Shown piece after piece: positions 13,290 through 25,046 of a stretch of 64,000 nucleotides of DNA. Under the pieces are notes generated by a model. The model was not told the DNA's origin. It made no database searches and saw only the letters and a list, made by a program, of their open reading frames with translations. A program made the translations under genes and the position numbers. Origin of the DNA: Diplocarpon mali (lineage: Eukaryota > Ascomycota > Leotiomycetes > Helotiales > Drepanopezizaceae); assembly GCA_024741835.1 (NCBI GenBank), contig JAENRP010000062.1, forward strand, positions 63,466 to 127,465, in the 5' to 3' direction. Numbering within the stretch: the first letter of the stretch is position 1; each line of letters opens with the position of its first letter.

Positions 13290-15512
13290 CTACTCCTCTT
13301 CCTGCTGCCAGGCCTTGGTCGGACTTACAGCCGGACTCGTGGCAACCTTAGGTCGACTCTTAAACACACTCTCGTAATCTGGATCTCCCTCCATCAACTC
13401 AACAGCACTGATGTCAGGTACGGTAGCCTCCTCCTCCACCTTTGGGAAGTAGTTCGACTGTCTCTGCTTAGTCTTCGCGTCCTTCACGCTCCGCCTCCGC
13501 TCGAGCTGTGCCTTCTTCTGCGCCGCATCATACCCGACCATACTTTTCCGCGTCCGCTCGATCAAGTCCGCGTGCGGGTCTGCGTCCAAAATCGGAGTTC
13601 TGGGGCCTACAGAGGGCCGGGATTTGATGGAGAGTCGCGGGAGCTCGGCAATTTCGAAGTTATCATGCAGGTCGGAGAACTGGGAATGGGATGTGCGTGA
13701 CATTGATAGCCTGGTTCGCTCTGCTAATGAAAGAGTGTGGCGTGATTTCTTGGGAGATGGGGATGAAGCAGATACGGAGTTCAAAATCTGGTTGGCGAGA
13801 TCAATCTCTGATTCAACAGGCTGAATAGATGGCGGAGATCTCAAAGAGGGTCGGGTAACTGGGCGATCTAGAGGTGACGAATATCGCGCAGGAGGCGTCG
13901 TGGACCCTGGCCTGGCGGGATTGGTATCGTCTGAGAATTTGGGAACAGGTGGTATACTTGGCTTTGTCTGAGCCAAAGGCACTGTGAGCTGGACAGGTAA
14001 ATGGTCTTCCGGAGTCTGTGTTCGAGACAAGGCTTCTGTTGCATAGCTCACAGGCTCAGGTGTGTCTTGCCCTGAGTCACTTGCCGAGAACCACTCATCA
14101 TCCCTGTTATCCTGTGCTACTACTTGCTTAGGGCTAGGAGTATGAGTGAGAAGGGAGCTTCGTTCGTTTGCAGCCAAACTCGGGCGAGGTGTGCGTGGCC
14201 GAAGTTGAGGTTTTCTAACATCTGACAATTCCTTTCTCATGTTCTCCAGAAGCCGAGCGTATTCATCCAATGATACATTCTTGGGTCGTGACGTCTTCAT
14301 ACTGCTCCGACCGACTTGTAATTCCTGGTGCCGATTGAATTTCACATCGAGTTCACTTGACGTAGTGGATGCAGTGAATTCCTTCCTTGGAGACGATTCT
14401 GCAGCCTTCGATAGGGTCTTACCAAAGTTCTGCCATCTGGCCAAGCGCTTTTCCTGATCCTTCACACGAGCATCTAGCTGTTCCAGCAGCCCAACGCGAT
14501 TCGTGTTCTCTATCTCCCCAATACTCCCATTTTCAACGTGTTTCCAGATCTCATCGAATCGCGATGCGAGGATTCCATCAGCATTTGACCTGCTGTCTCC
14601 ATATAAGATGCTTTCTAACCAACCCGTATTCCCAGACCAATTCTTTTGCACTGTGTCTTGTAGCTCGTGAGCATCCTTCTGCGGTAGACCTCCATTCGTT
14701 TCATTTTCCTCGGTGACTTGCTTCAACTGTTCCTGGCGGCGCGCGATACGACAATCATTCAGGTTGAGGAGGTCTGAAAAGTCGCGGTATCGAGCCCTAG
14801 CATCTGCTCGGCCTTGCAAATGCTTCGTCAGAGAAGCTCGATGTGCCACAATCAATGCCGAAAGAATTGTCCGCTCCCCACTGTACGAGAGATTTTCTAA
14901 GGCCAGCTGTTGTGCCAGGGCTTCGTATCCAGAGCCTTCAGACTGTAACACCTTCTTCAGAACCGCATTCGAGAATACCGCCAGTACTTCCTCCAGACGA
15001 TCTCCTCTGCATTCGTCCAGCATCGTCTTTCTAAGCACAGTATCTCGCCCCAATATCCCGTTCTTTTTCACATGGTCGAGACATCGGAAAAGTGCGGCGC
15101 GGAGATTGAGCGACTGTACGGGTTCGAGCGGAGGGAAGAATGGCTGTAGCTTCTATGAGACCATCCGTTAGTAGGTAATTTCAGAATTTCAAGACTCCGT
15201 TCAATGGTGCATAGGTACATTTCGAGTTTCTTCTGGGTCCCAGAGGGCAAACAGCTGGTAGAGAGCCCACTCGACGCATTGGATTCGCTTCTTCTGGTTT
15301 TGCTGCGCATCCTTCGTCGAGAACGTCAGCGCGGATATATTTGGCCAGTCTGGCCGTCTGTCGAAATCGAGGAGGCGTAGATTCGTGAGAAAGAGCTTTA
15401 CATTCGAGAGACCGGCGGGGCTTTGTACTGTCGTCGCTGGCTTGACGAGGTCTGGAGGCAATCGCAGATGTCGCGACCGCGCATGGGATATGTTGTTGGT
15501 TACAGAAGACAT
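13290..15512 (-). CDS. HAUS6: HAUS augmin-like complex subunit 6, N-terminal-domain protein
   Basis: Two exons on the minus strand, 15512..15219 and 15152..13290, give 718 residues. The intron 15153..15218 has a CTAAC branch site and joins in phase 0 (ETRN to KLQPFFPPLEP). The first 300 or so residues resemble the HAUS6 N-terminal domain: an N-terminal block with LRLLDFDRRPDWPNIS, then a helical segment with AALFRCLDHVKKNGILGRDT. The rest is a coiled-coil-like region followed by a long disordered tail rich in Ser, Pro, Thr and Arg with many possible kinase sites (TPSPK, SPSPKKSR). Augmin recruits gamma-tubulin complexes to spindle microtubules. Assignment is by remembered family resemblance and is less certain than for the enzymes nearby. 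The low-complexity tail could hide further exons. Confidence 0.7.
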
Positions 15513-16306
15513 CCTGTATGCGACAAGTTGTTTGGTGTGAACACCAGCATCGTGTTACTGCATATTGTGGGTATACCGAAATGAAGCGGTCTGTTAAGGT
15601 TGGAGACCATTGAAATCGGTCTAGACACCTGATCACATGACCTTGTATCCAATCTCATCTACTAGTTGGCGGTGAAGGGTTAGTGTGGTTTAGTTTCTAG
15701 TACTATGGGGTACTGGTGATTACGTAAAGTGGTGCTGATATCAAGATTTTTTCGGATTTTAATTCCCTAAGAACTGGTCGTTATTTCATATTATTACATA
15801 AGCACCTCCACCATCACCAGCATTATTCCACCATACAAGACCACAAATCAGGATATGGAGCTGCTGTCTGGTCATACAAATCCAGCGGAAATGAGAGAAA
15901 GTGAAAGTCAAGATCCTGAGAGTCAATAGTATTCTCCCCTTTGACTTGGGATAATTATTGTGAAAAGAACCATCACCTTCAAATCACTTCAGCTCAGGCA
16001 CGTTCAGTTCAGTCTTGCTATTATGAACCTGATTGGAGTACCTGCGGCTTTACTACCATGGACTTAACCCATATCTGTGGCTTTCTATAGTCAGCTCCTT
16101 AAATTGCTACATTTATAGCTTAGCGCGTAGGTAAGCTAAAAAGTCGTAATATAATACATTAATAGCTATAATGTTAAGAGTAGGCTTTATACATGTAGCT
16201 GCTACATAGCTTTTGGATATCGTAAGGGTATAGAAAGCTATGAGCTTAGTAATTCGAAGAGCCATCTTAGCAGCAAGTTGGCTAGAAAGATTAGAATAGT
16301 GATAGG

Positions 16307-16355
16307 CTGCTGAGGATCGAATATTTCGAAAGAGTTACAAAAGGTTAATACTTTA
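16307..16355. repeat. 49-bp direct repeat, copy 1
   Basis: This block is identical to 16575..16623. It begins CTGCTGAGGATCGAATATTT and ends AATACTTTA, and it includes an imperfect palindrome TCGAATATTTCGA. The flanks differ between copies. Confidence 0.85.
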
Positions 16356-16512
16356 TGTTGTAAGAAGGTTCTCTGATAGTAAACGTAATAGTAAACTAGA
16401 AGAGGGCACTAGAAAGTATGAGGTGCAAACGACGATATTGGATGTCTTGATCTCTAAGAGAGCTCCCTAACTAAGAGCTATTTAAGGTAAGTGCCTTCTT
16501 GGCACGGCCACT

Positions 16513-16548
16513 AAGTCATGTGGCAAGTCATATGACAAATCATGTGAC
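16513..16548. repeat. Three tandem 12-mers with E-box-like cores
   Basis: Three adjacent 12-base units (AAGTCATGTGGC, AAGTCATATGAC, AAATCATGTGAC) each carry a CATRTG core. They lie between the two 49-bp repeats. They could be bHLH-type sites or simply part of a decayed repeat; the second is more likely here. Confidence 0.6.
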
Positions 16549-16574
16549 GAATATGTGATATGCGTACCTGCAAC

Positions 16575-16623
16575 CTGCTGAGGATCGAATATTTCGAAAG
16601 AGTTACAAAAGGTTAATACTTTA
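16575..16623. repeat. 49-bp direct repeat, copy 2
   Basis: Identical to 16307..16355, with starts offset by 268 bases. Perfect identity within an otherwise degraded AT-rich island suggests either recent duplication or a block too short to be mutated by RIP. Confidence 0.85.
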
Positions 16624-17112
16624 GTTAAGTAGCGTTCAACTTGCTAGTAAAGAGCAATTACTTGAATCTTACTAAGTCCTCTCTAGCTATCGTATTCTAT
16701 TTCGTCCTGTTATTTCCAAATCTCCTTCTAATATTCATATTGCAAGTATTTATCGCAGGGATTTAGTAGTATTTCGATAGTAGAGCTATAATATAACCCT
16801 TACTAGAGTTGAAGTTGCTATAATTCAATCTCGGCTCTGCAGACTCCCTCCTACAGTGAAGTACTTCTATGAAGATGACTATTTGTGACAGAGAATTTGT
16901 AAGTTCATAGGGGACATCGCGTACAGGTGTTAAGGCGTCGTCCCTCGTAGCCGGTTGGTACTTAGCGAGTTGAAAGAGATCATGTGAAGAAAGCTACCTG
17001 ATGAATGGACTAGCTAGAAAAACTACCTTAGTATATAGTAGTAGGTCATTTTCAATTTGGCAAGTATTAAGAGGTTATAGAAAGTTTGTACACAATACAT
17101 AGTACTTGCTGA

Positions 17113-17363
17113 AATGATTCCGGATTTCTAGTCCGTGCACGATTCTCGTATATCGTGGAAGGCTCTATTTACAAGGATACTAAGCTAGGGGTACCTCCAA
17201 TGATATTTGAATGTTAATTTGCCGCTTTTACAGCTTGAATTATAGTAATTCAATATGGACTCAATAGGAGCGTATATAAAATACTAAGAAAATTTGATAA
17301 AGCAGCATTGCTAAGTATCTAGAGAGCATAGGCTTACGCACGGACTAGAAATCCGGAATCATT
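17113..17363. mobile_element. MITE-like element with 26-bp perfect terminal inverted repeats
   Basis: The left end (17113..17138, AATGATTCCGGATTTCTAGT then CCGTGC) is exactly the reverse complement of the right end (17338..17363). The 251-bp unit has no coding capacity. A diverged half-copy of the end sequence seems to follow at 17513..17536 (GTACGGACT then AAATCCGG). I do not see a clear target duplication. It could be a non-autonomous DNA transposon or the ends of a larger decayed element. Confidence 0.65.
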
Positions 17364-20300
17364 ATTGCCTATACGAAGTATAATGCAGGGCAGCGAGCGT
17401 TTTAGCGTGCAATATTAATTAAGAGTTATGTAGTCCAGAAGAGTCGACTTATATGTAGTAAAAGATCTATCCGATTACGAGGCCCTAGAGGAGAGCCGAA
17501 GAGTCCGGATCCGTACGGACTGTATCGGAAATCCGGGCCCTTACACCGAGCACCCACTTTATTTGAAGATCTGCGGATACTTCGTCACAGGCCTTATTGC
17601 GAATAACTTTAATATGGTGTTTACGTGGCCTGCGGCGAAGCATAGACCAGGGTAAGAGACCGACGCACGAGTATTGTGGCACAGCGGTTTTCTTTAACCT
17701 TATGTTAATAGGAGAATCCTTGAAACCTTAAAATGAATACCTTCTGTTTCTGAACTTTTTTTTATTTGAAACTACACGTTACTTATCAATTGTTTTTTTT
17801 TGAAAAACTTCGTGTCAATTTATGCCTTAGAAGTCTTCTTATATTATAGTTATATACACGAAAAAATATTGAGTACGAAATAAAAATTTGGCTAGAAGAT
17901 TCCTGCTAAAACACTGTACTTAAGAAGTACCAAAATCGATATGCATTGTGTATATAGTACAGTTTAGATTGAAAGCAGTGATTCTTACTAGTCCAAAAGC
18001 TACGAGTGGTTGTGCTGATTGACAGCATGACACTCTTAAGGATGCTGCGAGGGAAATAATTCGTTTGTATAAGCAAGTACGAACTTTCTGCAAAAGTTGC
18101 GAGCAACTATTCATTATTTAAATGTTTAGTAATCACCAAATTTTTTAAAAGAAACCATTTGATATCTTATCAAACTCGGGCAACTTTTCAAGAGAGTGAT
18201 TGCAAGTATTTGAACTAGACAGGGCCTTTGCTATAAAGTATCCCTTTCTCGATTATTGGACAACATATGCGGTCTAATCCTATGAGTAAGGCAAGTGTTT
18301 TTCTACCCCCAGCTCTTTGTACTTATTCTGTGGGATTTGACTAAGTGGAGTACTGATTTGTATACTACTCGAAGAAGTACTCTTCTGTAGAGAATGTGCT
18401 GAGAACCTCATAAAACTATTAATCAAGCTTGTGAGGCTGCTTTGATAATAATTAAGTACACCAGCGATGTAGTTGAGCTGGCAAGATAGCTTAAACCGCT
18501 CCCCGCATTAGATTATCGCAGTAGTCTAGTAGGTACATAACCTCTGTACTAACTGGTAAATCTAAGCTTGCGCCTTGCACTAAAACCTATGAAAGGCCTT
18601 AACTTCTTATATACCTTTAGCAGAAACCTCTGTCTTCTAAATTTTACTTTTGTAAACAGATCAAACATAGGGATATAGGGCTGTAGGGCGGTTTCATACT
18701 GAGAAAGCTGCAATAGAGCTGGGAGTAAACCTCTCTTTACTTTGTACTTTATCGCATGCCAAATAAACACCAGATCAAAGCATGTTCTTGTTAACCTTAT
18801 AGACGCACTTTAAATTAGCCTTTAAATAGACTAAAAGTCATATGGTGTTCGTATGGTCTATGACGCAGTATTAAGCGTGCACCTATCAGAGCTCTATAAG
18901 ACCATCACCCGTGTGGTCTAGCTACTTCGTAGTACTCCGCCAAGGGTACGATAAAGGCCGATCACCCCAGGAGGCACCCCGGAAAATTGCTACCTTGATC
19001 AGGGGAATCCGATAAATTCGGATAACCCTGAAAGTAAGAATTGAGGCTGTGGGAAAGTCCCTGTGTGTAAACATATTTGTTCTCTAAATCGACCCACTTG
19101 ATCCATTTTATAAGACGCTGCTAAGGCTCGCCAAATTACACGACAGCGGCGGAATCCCCGGAGCGACATGAAATGTAAGCCGAGGAAAATATTGCCTAGC
19201 ATAAAATCGGGGACTAAGAAATAATAGGAATTGAAAAAAGAGTTGGAGAGCTGTAGAAATATGTTAATAAACTGCTTTGACTCAGCTATGGTACATATTT
19301 TGATTGAATTGTAATCGTAAAAGTCGAAGGTGCAAAGGTGGAAATATAACTGCCTTTAAAATAGTATTTGGATGGAAAATACCAAGCTTTTTGCTCATAT
19401 GGACCTAGCTTTATCTGCTGTCTATTAGCTCCTGTTATCGAAAAATATCTGCCTGTGTTCCTACACCTGTGTTGGCCCTGAAAATGCAAGCCCATAATAC
19501 AGAAAACAGGCATTCAATATCCTAAACTGTTTTTTGCATACCTTGTGCCACACACTTTGTCATACATGCAACATCAAGAAAACTTTAGCCTTGCAGATCC
19601 AACTCTACACAAACCCCTCTCTCCCCACCCCTTTGTTCCATTTAAATAAAATAATATGAGCTTTGTTTAGCTTGCGACACACCTGGGAGTATTCTCCCCT
19701 CTGCAGATAACAATCAAGTTCTTGATACTATTGTATGTTAGGGACCTGGCTAGTTAAAAAGGAGAGCAAGCACAGGTATTGTTTTCCAAGATTTGAAAGG
19801 CATTAGATATTTTAAGGTTTGACGTTATTATACGTTATATTCGAGCTTTCTGAACAACTTATAAGACTACCTTTGACACAGTAAAGACTACCAGCTAGAC
19901 TCTAGGTAGATTGCAGCAATTAGACTTTGAACGTGGCAGCAGAGTGTTAATATTTACATGGAACTGTGTAAGTTTCATCCTGAGAGAAGCAAGAGGTTAG
20001 ATGCTGAATGACTTGTTTGTAGTACCGTAGTAATGGCGTAACATCTGGGCTCTTATCTAGTTGGTAAGTTAAAGCTGGCTTTTACCGCATCGCAGGCCAC
20101 ACAGACACCACGTTAGCATACCACTAAGGGTAGTTTAAAGTGTATTTGTAATGTTAATTGTACTTTCATATGGCTTGGCTTAGGCTTTAAACTTTTAGCT
20201 TTTGTCACTGCCAAACACATAAGATTGGCACCAGGGAAGGGATCGTACTGAGACCTTGCGCTAAACTTTGTATAATACAAAGCTCTGTTTCAAGAAGAGT

Positions 20301-20525
20301 CAGCAGATCCATGGCATTCAGGGCTATTGTTATCCCAAGTTTGCAAAAGCCGCCCTCGACCTCTTCATTTCCTCAGTCACTAATCAACCTACGAAACTCG
20401 TCCTACTCGCTCGTAATACACTTTTGTTAAAATTCTATGACAGAACTGTATTCGAAAGCAATCTTGAGATACCAAACGTCCACCCTTAAGAGGTGCTAAT
20501 CCGAAGGGGCCGCGAGAACATCAAA

Positions 20526-22705
20526 ATGTACCTTTCACCACTCCCTCTGGGAAGATTTTGTTTGGCTTTGAGCCTCGCCTGGCCTTCCACCGCCTACTAC
20601 GTCACCACAGACAGTAATACCACGACAGCTTCATCTCATTGCAAATGTGTATGTCTAGGACACCTGCCCTACCCTACCGTATATCTTTCTAACATCTCCA
20701 GACACCGTCCGAGCCATGCTGGCCATCCCAAGCTGAGTGGGACTCACTCAACAGCACGCTCTCTGGCCATCTGATAAAGACCGTGCTACCAGGCTCAGTA
20801 TGCTATTCGTCTGAGCCGAATTACAGCGTTGCGGCCTGCGAGAGAGTAATTGCAAATTCGACCGAATCTGCGTTCGTCTCCTCGGACCCAGCCAGCATCC
20901 ACTCGCCAAATTTCGCCGACAACGCTTGCAACCCCATCTATCCTAACGGAACAAGCATTTCAAAGGACCCGACGGCTGGAAGCAGGGGCTGCACTATTGG
21001 CAAGTACCCGCCGTATGTTGTGAATGCAACAGGTGCCTCGGACGTCCAAGCCGCCGTCAAGTTTGCAACAAAGTGGAATTTACGGTTCAATATCAAGAAT
21101 ACAGGCCACAGCTACACGGGAGGGTAATTACTTCCTCCGGCTTCTTCAGCTTGTGGAATTATCGCTGATTGTATCACAGGAGCACAGCCTATGGAAGCTT
21201 ATCGTAGGGATCACGCTTGAGAATTCCCGTCCATGTATCGTGAGCTGACAAACTCGACAGCATCTGGACACACAATCTCAAGGGGTTTGAGTTCCATGAA
21301 GACTTTAAGCTGCAATCTTGCAGTGTATATGGAACCGGACAGCAGTTGGCAGCGTCAGTCGGCGCTGGCTTACAAGTAAACGAGGCATATTCAGCTGCGG
21401 CAGAACATGGAGCAGTCGTCGTTGGAGCAGCGGACCATGTACGACCCTGAAAACTTGTGTCGCATGCCACTAACACTCTTGTCCAGGACGTTGGTCTTGC
21501 TGGATGGGCTGCTGGTGGAGGGCATGGCTGGCTTTCGAGCACCTACGGACTCGGCGCCGATAACATCCTCGAGGCTGAAGTTGTGACTCCCACCGGCGAT
21601 ATCTTGACTGTAAATCCGTGCCAGAATCCAGACCTGTTCTGGGCTTTGCGTGGCGGTGGCGGAGGCACTTTCGGCATCGTCACCAAGATGACCGTGAAGG
21701 CTTACCCCCAGCCGCAAGCCACCACATGGAACATCAACATCTCTCAGGGGAACAACACCTCCGTCGCCGAATGGTGGGAGCTCGTCGCCAATTTCTTCAG
21801 CCATCTCCCGGCGCTGAAGGAAGGCGGACTCCAAGGGTTCTTCTCGATCGGCGGGGCCCCAAGCTACCCATCTCTGAACCTATTCGGCATCTTCTTCGCC
21901 TATGACAAGCCGAACGGGACGGTCGAAGCCCTCGTCGCCCCCCTCAAGGCCTATCTCGAGAGCACCGCCGACAAGGCGACTTACAGCTCCACGGTAGCCG
22001 GGTATGCCACCTGGTTTGAAGCTTACAGTTCTTTTCCGTTGCAGAAAGAGCCTCAAGGCGGATGGGCGTTCACGTCACGCTTCCTCCCTGCTCGGAGTCT
22101 GACAGACGATCCTGCGCTCCTGGCTCGCGTACTCGAGGACATTGGCCCCTCGCGCGAAGCCCCAACTGTAAGTCGGATTCTTCTTGCAATGGTGCTGGCG
22201 ACGTGGGACACGAGAGGTTATTGAACAGTTGGCTCATAATTATGTGATCAGGATGGCGTCTCGAATGCTGCCATGGCTGGCTGCGTCGTTGCAAGCACCG
22301 TCCCGGTCGACAACGCTCTGAACCCGGCCTGGCGAGAGACCATAGTCCACTTCCAGGTCTCGCGCACCTGGCTTGACGATTTGCCTGCCGCCACGGTGGA
22401 GAGAACGTACGACGATATAACCAACAACAGAGGCTCGAAGCTGCGGCAGCTTGCTCCTGACACGGGCGCTTATTTCAACGAGGTAATGGTGTTTCCCTGG
22501 TACTGCCGGGCTCGAGGTTGACGAATGGCTATAGGCAGATCCATATGAGCCCGATTGGCAGAACACTCTCTTTGGCAAAAATTACCCGAGGCTCCAGTTT
22601 GTCAAGCAGAAGTACGATCCGAACGGCTTGTTGTGGTGTCCTCACTGCGTGGGTAGCGAAGAATGGGTGGAAGCAGAGGACGGAAAGCTGTGTAAAGTGG
22701 CTTAA
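20526..22705 (+). CDS. Secreted FAD-linked oxidoreductase of the berberine-bridge (BBE) family
   Basis: Seven exons (20526..20648, 20702..21123, 21180..21203, 21261..21438, 21487..22167, 22252..22482, 22535..22705) give 609 residues. A signal peptide (LGRFCLALSLAWPSTAYY) starts the protein. Then come a Cys-rich segment CKCTPSEPCWPS, the FAD-binding domain with HSYTGG (H177, the usual site of covalent 8-alpha-histidyl flavin), VGLAGWAAGGGHG, GLGADNILEAEVV and ALRGGGGGTFGI, and the C-terminal BBE motif YDPNGLLWCPHC. The second covalent Cys of bicovalent members is absent (AADHDVG), so one flavin bond is expected. Such enzymes oxidise sugars, alkaloids or other small molecules; the substrate is unknown. 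The third exon is only 24 nt. It sits on the edge of the AT-rich island with no other secondary-metabolism genes beside it. Confidence 0.9.
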
Positions 22706-24143
22706 GCTATTGCATCCTCTTCTCCCAGAGCTTGCCCTTTTGTATATACATTGCTCTTCATGGCAGCTTTTGAGAGCAAGGATGCTACGGAGTGACGGGC
22801 TGCTGTACCCAGCTCTCTGTTTCAGAATGAGTAGCCAGACGGGGAAAAGATGGAGAGCTGGACCTCCCTGCCCCTTACGTGTTGCATTTAATCTTGTTGT
22901 GGCTCTAAGTGTGTGTCTTGTTTGCTGGTTGATCTTTGTGTTGTTTTGTCTGTCCAAGTTGACAGGAATCTTGGGTATGAGTAGATCCCAAGCCTAATTA
23001 GAACCCACTTTAATAGAGCACAACGTCGGAGGAGCTACACATGCCACTTGTCAGATGCAGCGCTGTGTCACTCATAAATATCTTTCCATATTCACAGACA
23101 TGCCTCAGTATCGACTGCATTTGTGCGCTCCGAGTCATTATGTTAACCAAATCCCCGTGACACTCTACTCGAAGCCTCCGAAAGTCACATGGCCAGTCTC
23201 TTCTGAAATTGCTCCGGCACGGGGTTTGTGATAAAGTCTGTATTTAATTCCAACTTCTCGAGTGCCTTTGTGTCTTTATTTGCCCTTTTAGTTGGGTAAA
23301 ATCATGTTTATGGGGTTTTTATCGAGTGCGCAGAATCTGGATATGCGATGAATGATATCTGTGCCGGGTGTTTTACTCCGCAGAAGAAAGATCAGAAAGA
23401 GCTTTGTGGTGTCGATCCTATCATACCAAAGATGACTCTATTCTTGGTTTTGATGTTTGGTTATATTGAGTTTCGTCAAGAGGAGCGAAGGGCATCCGGC
23501 CGGTGCTAGTGTGGGCCTAGACATTGACCTGTACGGCTCTCTTCCTAGCATTCATAGCATTTCGAACATGTATTTCACCGAAGTTCTTGCCCCAAATACC
23601 TTGATATGCCGCGTGACCTTTGAGTGTTGAAAATATACAGTGGATTAAAACTATACTTCTCTATTAAAAGGAAGCTTGAGTTGATTCGGCNNNNNNNNNN
23701 NNNNNNNNNNNNNNNNNNNNNNNAAAGAGAAAATCAGTCCCGGGTCACGCCAAATCCTGGGAGAAGATACTTCTGATGATTCCAATTATCGTTCAAGACA
23801 TGGAAGCATTGTAAATGCCACTTTTCATCCTGGATACTCTATTATATACAGCACTTCGTGCACCAGACTATTGACCGTGTCAGAGCGCCAACCGCAACTT
23901 CCCAGATTGTTGATTAGCCCCTTCATCGCTTCTGGACACTGCGCAGTGGATATAAGATGCTCTGCCCCATCAACATTATCACTATAACCACCAATACACT
24001 CGCTCGGCAAGTATCAGTCAAAACCATCATTCGTTACATTTTCATCCAGGACACTTTCAAACCAAGAACCACTCACGCTCGCTCTGCCATATCCCAGCGA
24101 ACTTTGCATATCCAAAGTCGAGGAGAAGCTTAAGATCATCCCC
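22706..24143. other. Intergenic region with assembly gap
   Basis: This region holds the 3' UTR of the FAD oxidase and the leader of the next gene. I see no supportable gene. It includes the 33-base run of N at 23691-23723. Confidence 0.6.
23691..23723. other. Assembly gap (33 N)
   Basis: A run of 33 undetermined bases in an intergenic stretch. It shows that this is a scaffolded draft assembly and may hide a short repeat. Confidence 0.99.
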
Positions 24144-25046
24144 ATGGCGAGCAGCTTACGTCTACACGATTTCTTCGCCTTCATGTTACCACATTCTGTG
24201 AGAACCGCGAAAACATACTCTGTGAAAGTCGCAGTGTGCAGGCTCCATCCCGTTACCAGGGGTGCAGAAATCCTCCTCGTTGACACTTGTTACCCATCCA
24301 CTTCGCCATACAACCTGGCAAAGGCCGGTGGTAAAGCGTCCCGCGATTGGAATATCCCCTTCGGATCGTACAAGCCCAGTACAAGCGAAACACAAAACTT
24401 CGAAGCTCTTATCGACGCTGGTTTACAAGTTCTCAAGTATACTTGGTCAATCAACTTCTGGGATAAGCTGTTTAACAGGCGTCCAATGGCAAATGTGATT
24501 ATCTTGGTAGATTACAAGGGGGAGTACCCCACGAAGCAAGGAATCGATCGCATGCTCCACAAGCATCGGATATGGGCTCGTTGGGTAACTTTGGAAAGTA
24601 TCGATACTCTCGACTTCGTCCGAGGGCCTGCCATGCCGAAGGTGTTAGAAGAGCCTGAGCACTCGAACGCCTCGGAAACGTCTAATAAGCTTGCGGACAT
24701 ACCACCCGACCGGGATGACCTGGGATCGCCGTACAAAGAAACCCAGGAGGAATTAGAACGTCAGCAGCGTGCATACAGGAAACAGGCGAGCAGGCGGAAG
24801 AGAGGAGAGGCCAAAATAGCCAGACGCGCCTCGTATACCAGAAATGTGCTTGAGCCAACAAAGGATCAGCTCAGACATCAATTCTCGAAAGTCGCGCTGA
24901 GACTGGCGGAGCTGGAGAGAGATACACTTGGTGTCTATCGGGAAACCCATAGCAGGAGAAGGAAAGCATTGTTCTGGAGGGCCGATCGCCCATGGCTATC
25001 GCCACCCATTGATTATCTGCCTCCGAAGCCTGGCTATGATTCCTAG
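24144..25046 (+). CDS. Hypothetical protein, possible degenerate Nudix fold
   Basis: A single-exon frame of 300 codons starts in good context (CCCCATGG). I do not recognise a named family with confidence. Residues about 25-160 follow the order of a Nudix domain: a strand SVKVAVCRLHP, a strand EILLVD, the turn WNIPFGSY where Nudix enzymes have a PGG-type turn, a helix ETQNFEALIDAGLQVLK where the catalytic REXXEE helix should be, and RWVTLESIDTL near the end. The catalytic glutamates are missing, so a catalytic role is unlikely if this reading is right. The C-terminal half is charged, with a basic coiled-coil-like segment (about 200-240) and a Pro-rich end. This resembles fungal-specific scaffold or interaction proteins. 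Function is unknown. Confidence 0.6.
   Translation: MASSLRLHDFFAFMLPHSVRTAKTYSVKVAVCRLHPVTRGAEILLVDTCYPSTSPYNLAKAGGKASRDWNIPFGSYKPSTSETQNFEALIDAGLQVLKYTWSINFWDKLFNRRPMANVIILVDYKGEYPTKQGIDRMLHKHRIWARWVTLESIDTLDFVRGPAMPKVLEEPEHSNASETSNKLADIPPDRDDLGSPYKETQEELERQQRAYRKQASRRKRGEAKIARRASYTRNVLEPTKDQLRHQFSKVALRLAELERDTLGVYRETHSRRRKALFWRADRPWLSPPIDYLPPKPGYDS

Larger units (their letters stand above)
15513..20525. other. AT-rich gene-free island (RIP-like)
   Basis: About 5 kb of AT-rich sequence lies between the HAUS6-like gene and the FAD oxidase. From about 16.1 kb onward the sequence is rich in TA and TTA runs, stop codons are dense in all frames, and only fragments of open frame remain. This is the look of repeats degraded by repeat-induced point mutation. 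A 49-bp direct repeat, three tandem 12-mers and a 251-bp inverted-repeat element occur in its left half and are listed separately. I could not identify a transposon family: the small frames at 17485-17682, 18549-18770 and 19286-19513 have no recognisable domain. A dinucleotide RIP-index scan would test the interpretation. Confidence 0.6.

Noticed and set aside
20526..25046. A secondary-metabolite cluster around the FAD oxidase
   Set aside because: No polyketide, peptide or terpene synthase, P450, transporter or pathway regulator lies nearby.
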